A stretch of DNA of 64,000 bases from Meandrina meandrites (lineage: Eukaryota; Cnidaria; Anthozoa; Scleractinia; Meandrinidae), in NCBI GenBank assembly GCA_963693305.1, contig OY855905.1:20882437-20946436 (forward strand). Direction: 5' to 3'. Of this stretch, positions 1-12,500 are shown piece by piece. Each line of letters opens with the position of its first letter. Position 1 is the stretch's first letter. Made by a program: the position numbers and the translations under genes. The notes beneath the pieces were generated by a model. The model had not been told where the DNA came from. It did not search any database and saw nothing but the letters and a program-made list of their open reading frames with translations.

Positions 1-3000
1 ACCTTGACCATCTTCTCCACTTCGGTGTTTTGCTTTTTTCGTGTTCAGAGGCAGATGATTCAAGACTCCTTAAATCACGGGCGTTCATGTCCGTCATTGT
101 TCCAACACTTAACTTTTCTTCCCGCTCTACTTTGGCTTCTGATTGTTCTTCCTTGTCGAGCAAACATTCCTCATGTGCTACTTCAACATCCTCCAGGTAT
201 TGCAGATCCGATACAGTCAAATCCGTCATAATTTCTGCGTTTTGTTTCTCTACAGTTCTGGCATCTAACTCCGCTTGTTTATCAACAAGGCTTTCCTCAT
301 GCGCAGCTTCAACATCTTCCAAGTAGTTTAGATCTGACACTGTCAAGTCCGTCATAATTTCTACATTTTGCTTCTCTACACTTCTCGCATCTAACTCTTC
401 CTGTTTGTCGGCAAGGCATTCTTCATGGGCAGATTCAACATCTTCCAAGTATTGTAGGTCTGACACAGTCAAGTCAGTCATCATTTCAGCATTTTGCTTC
501 TCAACACGTAACGCTTCTAATTGTTCTTGTTTGTCTTCCAAGTTCTGAATATCTGAAGCAGTGAAGTCCGTCATCATTTCAGCATTTTGCTTCTCAGCAG
601 TAGTAGCCCCCATTTCGAGCTCTTGTTTATCAATAAGGTATTTCTCGTGAGCTGCCTCCACATCTTCCAAGTACTGAAGATCTGAAACGGTTAAATCCGT
701 CATAACTTCTACACTTTCCCTGTCCACTCCAAACTCCCTCGCTTCTGATTCGTCTTCCTTGTCAACAAGGCACTCCTCATGAGCTGCCTCAACGTCTTCC
801 AGATATTTTAGGTCTGAAACAGTTAAATCTGTCATAATTCCCATTTCTACTCCGCTAGCTCTGGATTCTAGTTCTTCTTCAAAGTGCTGAAGATCTGAGA
901 CCGTTAAATTTGTCATCACTTCAGCATTTTGCTTCTCAACACTAGTTGTGCTGTTCTCGAACTCTTCTTGTTTGTCAGCAAGGCATTCCTCGTGAGCAGC
1001 CTCGACATCTTCCAAGTATTGAAGATCTGACACAGTTAAATCCGTCATAACCTCAACGCTTTCCTTTTCCTCTTCAAACTCTTTCGCTACCAGCTCCTCT
1101 TGTTTGTCAGCGAGGCATTCTTCGTGAGCCGCCTCAACATCTTCCAAGTATTGCAGGTCTGACACAGTTAAATCCGTCATCATTTCTGCATTTTGTTTCT
1201 CCACATTTTGTCCTTCGAACTCTTCTTGTTTATCAACAAGGCACTCTTCATGAGCCGCTTCAACATCTTCTAAGTATTTTAGATCAGAAACGGCCATATC
1301 TGTCATTACCTCTACGGTAAGCTTTTCCACATCATTCCTTCTACTTTCAAGTTCATCTTCCTTGTCTTGCAGACATTCTTCATGCGCGGCGTCAACCTCC
1401 TCCAAATATTGTAAATCCATCATCGTGAATTCTGTCATGATTTCAGCATCTTGTTTTTCCTCACTCTCCATTCCGGCTCTCGTTTTCTCTTCTTCCCTGT
1501 CAAGTAAACACTCCTCGTGGGCTGCCTCCACGTCCTCCCAGTATTTCAGATCTTCAACTGTCAACTCTGTGGCAACACATCTGTCTTCTCTGTCAAGGGC
1601 ATCAAATCCTTGGACTGGGCAACTTTGATGAAGCTCTCCAAATTCTTCTAGGTGCTCGAGATCAGGAATGGTTAAATCTGTTGTGCAACCTTTGTCAGCT
1701 GTCTCTGTCTCTTCTTTGATAATAGATTTACGATGAGCACTTTCCACTTCTTGTAAATGGTCTAGATCGAGAATTGTCAGTTCCGTTTCTGTGCATTCGT
1801 CGTATTTTTCCACATCTTCATCAGTCTTCTGCCTGTAAAGCTCTTCTACTTCCTCCAGATATTGCATGTCATCTAAAGTAACATCTGTCATGCTCTCTTG
1901 CTCCCATTTTTCCACTATAGGTGTTGCTTCTATCTGACGGGCTGCATTCTCTATGTAGAAATCCTCCAGCTCTGAAAGCTCGATCGAAGTCAGTTCGGTC
2001 ATGCATTCTCTGGACTCTTTCTCAGCATGACTTAGAAGAGAATTTGAATCGGAATCCACTTCATGCAGATGGTCCTTGTACAAGCTTTCCAAGTCTGCGA
2101 GATCCTGCATCGCTATGTCTGTAATGCTTTCCTTGTCGTCTTTCTCCACTTCAAATTGAGCGAGTTTGTGTTTCATCTCCTCCAAGTTCTCCCTGTAATC
2201 TCTGTAGGTGTTCTTGAGTTCCTCAACTTCTTCCCACACACCTTCAGTCATGTCACACTCATCTTTCATCTCCGTCGTTCCTGGATAGGTTTCCAGCACG
2301 ATTTGTGGTAAAGCCTCGTTGTCTAAGATCTCTGGTACATCTGTCATTGTTTCAACTTCCTTCATCTCAACATTGAACCTAACATTAACGAGATCCTGCA
2401 GAGACATTTCAGTAGAACTGCTCTTTTCGTCCTTCTCAACTAAGGAGAGGGCAATCTTCTTTTCCAGGTCTTCAATAACGCGTTCGTAGCCCGCGCACTT
2501 GTCATGTAAGTTGATGATGTCATTCCAAGTCAACTCTGTGAAAGACATTTCAGTACAAATGCTCTTTTCGTATTTCTCAACTGCGAAGACGGCAAGCTTC
2601 TTTTCCAGTTGCTCCATATCACGTTCATAACTAAAGCACCTGTCTTCCAAGTTAACGATGTCATCCCATTTCAACTCGGTCATCTCACACTGATCGTTTG
2701 TACAAGTAACATCTTCAGGGAATGTGTCCAGCACAATTTCAGGCAAAGTCTCCACAAGATCAATTGAAGAAAGCACGACCTCTTCATTCTCTGCATCTAA
2801 TTCCGATTCAGCTTCACGAGTGCTCTCAATACATTCTAGGTATTTACTTTCCATTTCAGCAAGTTCTGACAAAACAAGGTCGGTCATAATTCCTATTTCG
2901 TTCTTATCACCTTCCATTTCCCTTGTCTTCTCATTAATCTCATTGCTTAAAGACAAATATATGTCATTGTTCGCCTTTTCAACAAGTTCTTCCCAAATTA

Positions 3001-3568
3001 CGTCTGTCATTGTTTCTCTGTCGTCCCTGGATTTTATTGGCGGCGTTTCTTCAAGATACCTTTGATAGCTACTTTCTAATTCCTCGAGCTCATCTCTGTC
3101 GAGGTCTGTCATTGTTTCACTATCTACTTTTTCTACCTCACCTTTACCTTTTCCATCCGTGTAATCGGTCGGTGACAAATCTTCAAGAAGGTTTCTGTAT
3201 GATTCCTCCAACTCGGCCAGATCTTGCCAAACAAGATCAGTCATGCATTCTTTATCGTTCTTTTCCAAGTCAAACTGGCCGCCATTTGCCCCAAGTCCCT
3301 CTGGAAAGCCATTCAGATATTTCCTATACATGCTTTCCATACTAACCAAGTCCTCCCAGACCAAATCTGTCATACACCACGTGTCCTCGGTTGGAACTCG
3401 TAACTCTGCATGCTTGAGGTGATCAATTCCTTCTAGTCGCTGGTCTCTGAAGCTTTCTATATCATCAAGCTCGCTCCATTGAAGATCCGTGAGCGTCTCT
3501 CGGTCACACGTGATGACTGATAAGCTCCTTGACTCGTCAAATTCAGACTTTAAGGATTCGCTGTTGTA
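1..3568 (-). CDS. JAKMIP-like exon 18: long acidic MTDL repeat domain, incomplete at the left edge
   Basis: One open frame of 1189 codons with no stop, opening after a TTTATGTTCAG acceptor and leaving the window at base 1. It is built of about 25 units that each begin with Met-Thr-Asp-Leu or a close variant. The right half (about 3500-1570) has diverged units 35-65 residues long, some with Trp at position 6 (MTDLVWEDL, MTDLVWQDL). The left half (1570-97) has twelve similar units; most are 42-45 residues, beginning MTDLTVSDLQYLEDVE, then an AAHEECL block, a DKQEE block and often VEKQNAE, and two are shortened. Composition is very acidic and likely helical. No signal peptide or membrane segment is present. 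I do not recognise the domain. The repeats could be a polyvalent binding array or a spacer; this is inference. Confidence 0.8.
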
Positions 3569-6500
3569 CTGAACATAAAGAGGAACGGTGTTACACATGA
3601 CAAATAAAAACGACTTTATTTCGATCTGAATAAAACATTAACAAAAATGAATTTTATAACCACTGCCTCGCAAAAGGAATAAAACACTTCTCCTTCACAG
3701 CTGTTACTTGGGTTTTTAGTCAACGCTTCAACAACTTATTAGGAGAAGCAATGAGTGATGACCACAACTATAGCTGCGAAGGAAGCTTGCGTTTTAACTA
3801 GTGACCTACTGGTAACGAAGCTTGTATTAACCTCCTATAACAAATCTTTAGCCCTTTTGTCAATGTATAACTACTTCCTATCAGTTCATATCTAGTTTAG
3901 TACTAGTCGTTAAAGGAGCTCTGTCACGGGGATTTCGCAGAGTTTTGGTCTTAACTGTTCTAAAATTAGTGGTATGCAACTTAACCCATGAAAAATTATT
4001 ACCTTTGAACATCTAAAGGAAGATATAACCTTAATATGTGGATAGAAATCTAACTACGGCTATAAATATCGATTATTTTTGTAGACGTGCGGAAACAACT
4101 TGAACAGTTTAGCTAAACTTTTCAAGCTGAAATCCATTTCCATCGTAGCCATCTGCACCTAAAGACGCTTGTTAAGAGTTTCGGTGCTCTAATATAGCAA
4201 TTGTTAATAAAAATGGACTATTATTTTTTGGTTTCCTTCGACACAAATATAAATTTTGGCTGTTCAAAAACTGTTAAAATCCGTGACAAAGCCACTTTTA
4301 TAGTCAGCTCATTCAGTCTCATAACTTTGTAGTTATATTGTTTGGAGAAATTAGATGCTGATCTATGTTTGGCTGCACGGATGAAGCAACTATTGTTAAT
4401 AGAACAAAAGAATGTTTTATCAACTTACACCCAAGTCTAGGTCGCGGACTTTGCCTCTCAACGCGGACTCTGTTATTTCCATGTGGTTGATTTTCTATAT
4501 GGCAAGAGAAAAAACAAGTCAAATACTAAAATACTAAAAATACAACACAAAAATGTATGACAAAGCGTCAAAGTACATCATAATACATAATACTACAGTT
4601 GAATCCCGATAACTCGAACCTACCGCTAACTCGAACCCTTTTCGATTCCCCCATAACTCCAATCCCCAAGAACTCAAACCTTTGTCAATTCTCCTTGAAG
4701 GTTCGAGTCATCAAGATTTAACTGAAGTTAGCAAAAAAAAAATTAAACTACAAAAATATTTTTCCCTACTTCAGCCATTGATTCTAGCATCACTCTGGCT
4801 TGTTTAAGAGCACCTTGTTGTACTGGGGACAAGACGTTTTCCTGAAAAATAAAGACAAATATAATTAATTATGTCACTGCCTACAGTTGCAGCTTTCAAA
4901 TCGACTATTCATAATTAAGAATTTCACACTGACTGCTGTCCCTTCTGTTAATAGTTATAAATAGTTTGATACCACTGCTGTTATTTATTACGTAATTGTA
5001 CAGATTGTAATTTTATATACTTATTTTGTTATGCCATTTTCATCTTAGTTTATTCATTTATTTACTTTCTCGAAGATACTAGCTAGCAATCTTGCTACTT
5101 TAAATTCGAGGTGAAATTAAGGTTATTGTACTGTACTGTATTGTAGGTACGAATAAAAAAGTACTATACAAAAGGATAATTCATCAATAAAGCATTCTTT
5201 TGACGTTGTGACTTGTAATAACAGTTCCTCGACATTCTATCAGTGTATTTGAAGGTTGTACAGCCTGCGGCATGCACAGGACTAACATAAAGCTCAACAA
5301 CATGAAGGTGCATGCACGGAGACGTCGCATCTTCATCTTGGCATTCTTTGAGTTCGTAACATGTACTTATATCCCTGTTATAAGCCTTTGCTTTATACTG
5401 GCATTTTAAAAACTTCCTATGAAATAAAAAATACCAGTTCTTTTTAAACTTTGTGCTATGCATTACCCACCTTCTCTGTTTCTAGTTCTTCCAGACAAGC
5501 TTTGATTTCCTCCAATGAAAGAATGGCAGAATCGTTGTTCTGAATAATTATAATAAAAAGAGAAAGTCAGTAAAGATTATACTGGTGTACTTGTGTAAGT
5601 AATATGACTACGTTAACTTTATAGCTCTTCTGCATGTAGGTACAACATGAGCATGTGAAGCTGGCAGCAAATCATTTGTTTTCCAGTCTTTCACCCCTAT
5701 CATGTTTATATTGGGAAACAAGAAGAGCCAGCTACATGTGAACCAGCAATATCAAAAGGGACCGCGGAGCAGGGGGGGGGGGGTGGTCTGGGGGGCTTAG
5801 CCCCCCCCCCCCAATATTTCTAAGAGAAGAGTCTCTAAAGCCCCCCACTTCAAGTCACTAGTCAGCCCCCCCCCCCCCCCCCCCCCCCCAATAAGAAAAA
5901 TGCTCCACGGTCAATGATCAAAGCGACTGACCATCATCATTGGTGATGGAGAGGCTTCAAAGCCATTGCTTCTCGATCTTCTGGAATCCCAGTCTTCCGA
6001 TCCAGCAGTCTAAAACAGTGCATCAAAAAATAATAATTTATTAGCGACATTGTAAATATAACTCACACTACAACAACTTTATTACCAAATTACTTAAATA
6101 CAATGCTTCAAAAAATTATAATTTAAACAGAGTATCGGTAACAACACTCAGAAAAGCTAAAAAGCTTATCGAATTAATGAGCGAAGTTAAATTAAATTTA
6201 TACTGAGAAGGTGGTCAAGGCAATAAAGCAAAGAATACATGTATATCATACTTGAAAGTGCCAAAAAAAACTTAAATTTAAAGGTGTCCAGTACCAAGGG
6301 CTTCTCTCAGCTACAAATTAAATTTGCTTCTAATTTAGTTGTAACCAAATTCAATTTAACTTACTGATAACTGTGACATTTCTTCCAGCTCAAACTCCAG
6401 CAGATCTCTTTGATCCTGAAGCTCCCGCATGTCCTAAATAACCACATACAAAAAAACAAACAATTTTTTTTTACTACAGCACATCAAATAATATCTCAGA

Positions 6501-9500
6501 AAGCTCAGTTTGTGATCATTACCTCAGTATACTTGGCTAGTTCTCCTTGTGCATCATCTCGAGCTTTCTCTGCTGACATCAACTGTGAAGGACAGCAAGA
6601 AAATTATCATTGATGAACAATTTCAGTAATTTCAGTTGATGGGCCATAAGAGCTAACTCATATTAATGGAGTGGTCAAATTCACAGGGTTTAGTTCAAAT
6701 TTCTTACTTTTCTTGTAATTGTGTCATCACAAAAGCCCATTGCAGAGAAGAAGCATATAAGAGAGTCCAATTTGCTTAACATAGATGACCACTTATTAGA
6801 AGAACCAAATTGGCCAGCAATCTTGTTAACCACAGTTGCGATTTTGTCAGACATGGGCATATTTTGGTCAGCCATTGTCTGATGACTGACTGTTATTAAT
6901 TCTTGTTAATACTAATCCCTTTAAAATGAAGACATAACAACCATAATAATTTAAATTCTCGTTCCTCCAACAATAGCCTGCAAAAGCAGATGGATTTTCG
7001 GCTCTTGAATCATGCCACAACCACAGCCAAAAAAACTGGATGCTCTCACAGCGTGCGCCATTAACTCCTTTATAAAGTTTAGTGAGCACACACACACACA
7101 AAAAACTTTTCGAGTCAAAGGAGAACTTGTACATGAAATTGACATTGTTTTGGTAAACCACCAGTAGGTGTACTTGCATTCAACATCGTAGTAACTAAAT
7201 TTAAGCTATACAATCATATAGACATATATTGCACCTTTTGGTATAACGCCTTGTTATCTGCTTGAAGTTGAGTCAATTCTTCTGACCCAGTACCCTGCAA
7301 ATGTATCGTGTGTGATATAAATCTACAGTATAACCAACAACTTTCTTATTCTCTCTTTATTCTACCATCCATAATTTTTGGAACCTGACGATCTACCAGG
7401 AAACAAAATTCAGCAGAGACCAGGGCCCAAGGTTCATCAAACCCATTAGTGTACTTTCAACAGCTAAGTGAACACAGTCACAGACACTGAGTAAAGCTCA
7501 TAATTTCTAATTTTAATTTTGCTGAGATACAAAGCTCAATTAGTGAATACCATGAAAGATGAATTTATGTCAGAATAGCCTGGAAGTGGTTTAATTGTTT
7601 AAGATGCCATGTGCGAGGGGGCGAGCTAAAAAGGAACAGGAAATGGTCTTGTATGTATGCAGTGTTCTGGGATATTTGAACCTATTACACTGACACTATT
7701 TTGGACATCATTCTGTGACCACAATATTATTATTGGTTATGCATGCTGCCATCCAAAAATAACTCTTAAAGAGGAAAAAGGCATTGAAGCTGAAGTACCT
7801 GTCCACTGTCATTCATCATTCTTTCTAGCTCATGAATTCTTGCTTGACTTTCAAGTAAATCTGATTGAAGCTGCTGTTTCTCCTGTAGAAAAAAATTGAA
7901 TCCTTCCTTACTTACAGACAAACAGCAGTTAAAAGAACCTCTGCATATTGTGCAACTTTTCACCTTAATCTTGATCATGAATAAAAAAAAAACAACAGAA
8001 TTATCAGAGCGACAATATATTGATTATACAGCCTGTATTGGTAATGTTTCCACTGATTTGATTTGGTTAAGGCGGATAGCTATAGGATACTGACAGGTAA
8101 CTAATAATACCATCAGAAACTCAATATTGATATTAGTACTGTTAAACAAATAATGCAAGAAGTATTTGGTTATTGAGCTTCAATCATGACAAATATATAA
8201 CTACCATTTCATCTCTCTCGGCATCCACTGCACTGCCAACATGAGCTTGGAGAAGTGCATAGGCTCGTTCTAAAGCTAACAACTCTTTGGCAAGCTTCTT
8301 TATTCTTTTGCTGTCAACATCATCACTAGAAGACTTCAGATAACAAAGATAACAATACTATTGTCAGTAGGCATTTAACATTTATGATGAATAATTTACA
8401 GCTTATTATTGAAGAAAATACTTACACCAACAACCTCAAATGTATAGACTGAGATAAGGAAACTATCAATGAAACAAGTTTGACACTTGCAGTAAACTTA
8501 CAAAGAGAATCATCCAAACACAACATGCCACAATAGGCTTTTTATCAGTGTTGTATCTCTTTTGTGATCAGTCTCATGATATAAAAATTTAATCAGCTCT
8601 CCTTCAATCATTGATTCCCTTACAGTGTTTACAATAAACCTATCAGTCAGTTCCTACAATTTACAAACATCATTAACATTAATCCCTTCTGGATGATATT
8701 CTAAATCACCTGCCTGCTAAGCATATTGATATGTAAGGAGAATTAGATTTTATCAGTTACTATTATAGTAATTGTTTCACAATGCAGGTTGAGAAAAGTG
8801 TTGCTACATTTGACATACACTGTGCAATTAAATACTATGAACACAGACGACAATAAAATTAATAACTTATAAATTATAATTATTAGAAATTACTATTTAT
8901 TGTCACATCAAGGCAGAAAAGTGGCTACTAACAAACTTAGTATTGCAGAAAGCCATTAACTTTGCCAAGCTGGCCTGTACAATGATTCTCACTGACTAAT
9001 GACAGCATGCTAAAACTACCCTTTAGTAACAATGTACTAGAACGAACAACTTGCTGAGAAAACTAGTATAATATGTTATTGTACGCAGTCATGTGGCTCA
9101 AATGACAACATCAACAACATGAATACAGCTTGATCACTGACCAGTGCATGCTTCTATTTAAAGAAGCCAGGACAACATAAATCTACTGTAAAACAACCTT
9201 AATTAACTTTTTAAAGATGACTGTAGTAAAATTCATATTCATTTGAACAAACCAATGTCGATCTTGCAAACTGTTGAAAATTCTATCACGCATGGTTACA
9301 AGACTCATTTAAGCTCAAATATCTGTGAGCAATTATTAGCTAGCTTTTAGGCAGATTTAGTGACAATGGAATGATCTGTTTGCTTGAGCAACAGCTGGAT
9401 TCTATACCTACATGTAAGCACTAAAAGGAATTAACTTCTCAAATCTACTAAACACAATACAAATGAAAACATAGATTACCTCAACCTCATCACAACGCTT

Positions 9501-12500
9501 GAAGTCAACCAAGCAGTTTTATGCAAATAAGCCAAGTTTCTGTTGTTATGTATGTTACAGTTATTGCTCACGAGGAATGCAAATGTTTACATTTTTTATT
9601 TTTTCAATAACATAATTATTAAGAGATGCCACCATTTAAGTCAAATCATAACTAATTAACACCTGCACAATATAATTGCTGACCTAACATTGGATATAAC
9701 TTAATGGCATGAAATTAGACTCAACAAACCAAAACGGCCTCTAGATGCAAATTTCATTTGACTTAATAACTTCGAAACATTTTAGACGTTCAACAAAACA
9801 GGGCAAATGCCATTGTTTCCAAAAGAAAGAAACAGTTTTAATTGACACAATATTGACAGTTATTAACTCAACATTAATGCAAAATTGTGTAATTAAGTCT
9901 ACCCAGCTTTGTGTTGTGCTGTTTTTTTTCATCATGTACAGATTCTTAATTACCTATTGGTAACTAATAATTATTTTCTTGTGTTTGAATGTTTGTTTCT
10001 TTGAAGATACGTTGTATTATCCTACAAATCCTTAGTTGTACATTTAGTTAAAAAAGGCTGGTTATTTTTACTTTCCATATCTTCATGTATTCCGACCTAC
10101 AGGTGATTATTTTAATTTATGTTAATTTCTGCAACACATTCTTGTTTAATTTCTTTATTGTAACCAAAATAAAAATCTGGCCAATAGATCTTGAAGACCA
10201 CAATAGACATGATTGAAAATACTTAGTGTTATGAATAACTAGCTTGTTTTCTCACATTTTCTTCACAAGATCTCACTGGAATGCACTGTGCAGTACTAAA
10301 TTGTCAGCTGGCTTGGTGAACCACATAAAATTGTACATTTGCGTGGTTTCAGAGAGTTATCAAAAATTTCAGTGGAGACGGGGTCTCAGAGGTCAAAACT
10401 TTTAATAGCGGGATAGAAGGTTGGGAGAGGGGTAGACTACTTTGTAGTCAGTCTTTTCTCTAAGGGTCGGAGGAGCGGTTTTTATATCGGGAACTGGACG
10501 AACCACCAGGTGGTATGGACAGAAGGGGCTTGGGGCGAGACGAGAAAAAAACGACTACGGACTCTTTTGTAATTTTTGAGGATATGCCCGTCAGCCCAGC
10601 AACGGAGAAGCTGATTGGCCAATTTAAATTGTGCGCGTGGAATGGCACCAAGAATCTCGCGATTAACTGCCATTTTAATTGCACGCGCGCTGCTTTAGCT
10701 CGTTATAAACTTTGCTTCAATCCATCAAAAACATTATTGCTCCATGACAAGATTAATAACAAGACATTAAAAGAGGCGCTTGGTTGTATGGGATGAATTT
10801 TGAAGCTCATTTAAAGGAACTTTGTGAAACAAAACACTGCGTTGACGTGTTGACACAAACAAATAAGATCCGTGATGCCATTGCGCGCGCGCAACTTTAA
10901 ATTGTGCACATTGGCCAATCAGCTTCTCTGTTGCTGGGCTGACGGATATCCTCAAAAAATACATAAGAGTCCGCAGTCTATTTTTCCTCGCGCGCTCTTG
11001 TCTCGCCTCAACCGCGCGTCTTACATCCTAGTTTACAGTATTCCCTTTCTGAATTTCGAAAGAAAAACAGACTGCAAGCAGTCTAGGAGAGGGGGGATTT
11101 TGGATATTTTTGGAGCAACAAATTAGGGTATACACAAGTTTACCATTTCTGAAGCTTCACTAAAGTCAGAATGAACTGACAAGACATCATCATCAGTCAC
11201 AGGAAGTAAATCTGCTGACAGTGAAGTGATGCTGGCCTGAAAATATATAAGGTTGCCATTAAGCTAAGTTCTGAGGCATTCTCATTAACAATATGCGACA
11301 TCTTTTAACGTGGCTTACTGGCTGCCGTTTACTCTTTTTCTTTCTCCCTCTCAAAAGCTCAATCCTTCTGTCTTTTTCCTGAATGAAATAAACAAATAAT
11401 TTCAATCAATTTGCAGCTTTTTTACTGTGGCCCTTTGAGAATATAAATGAGATCTAATTATAAGGAAATAAACTGGATTCTAGGATACAGAGAGGTCTCT
11501 TGAGGTCACTTTACTAACCATCAAGCTTTGTTTCAGATCTGCAATAGTTCTTGTTTGTTCTCTCATCTGGGCTCTCAAGTTACCAAGCTCATCCTGCTAT
11601 AAAGATTGAAAATATGTGTTCCTTGAGATTGATCTATTTTTAATATATTTATTTTTTTGTGATCATAAATGCTCTTTATATATAAAATTGTCCCATGTAA
11701 GTTCCTGTCCCATGTAATTTTAAAAGTGGGTGTGTCCCCCCTGTCTTCCTGTCCGATGTGAAACTTGGCAGTCTCTAAGCTGAAACAGAGCTTATAAATT
11801 AATAAACTAAAATATTTAACAGGCTTATAGGTCAGCCTCCCATCCTGGGCATCAGATGGGAATTGCACAAACTAAAAGGGTCTCCAACAAGAGCAGTTTT
11901 CATTAGAGTGTCGTAAAATCAAAACCAAAGTATTATAATTACTCTTGCCAATCACAAAGGATGCTAACAATCCAATGAATCATCCAATCAAAACTCAAAG
12001 CAAATACATTTAGCTGGTGTGACGTTTGGGCAGACATGTATAAATTATTGGTTGTGGGTTTACTTCTGATTGGATGAGAGGTGGTGGAATTTTTTTAACC
12101 AATCACTTAGTGTAGAAATGCAAAACCAAAGCAAATGCGAAACTTTCATCAACAAAGTTTTATTTCTGCTACCTATTGCCCAAATTATTAGTTATATCAC
12201 TAATTGATATCTTACTTCTTTGTTTGCCTTCCCTCTTGGTCTCACAGAGTTCTCCTTTCTTCCTGTTAAGGTCTTTTTCTGTGTAAGTGATTAAATTACA
12301 AATTAAAAAGGTTTTATTGCCAATAGCAACCAGTCAAGTTTTTTCACAGAAAATAGTTTGATTAATTTCATTAAAAGTCTGAATGTGCATGTACAGTGAA
12401 CTGCTTCTTGCATTATCTTGGATAATGGCTTATTTGAAGCTATGTACCGGTAACTATACTGTAAAGCAATTATTCAGAAAAAAGATCTTAAGGTGGCTGG

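Noticed and set aside
30..3345. Several plus-strand open frames (30-326, 1362-1628, 2724-3065, 3010-3345)
   Set aside because: They are antisense readings of the minus-strand MTDL repeat exon, which is open for its whole length and joins upstream exons in phase.
10460..11126. Several small frames on both strands
   Set aside because: They lie on the two arms of a fold-back element and mirror each other.
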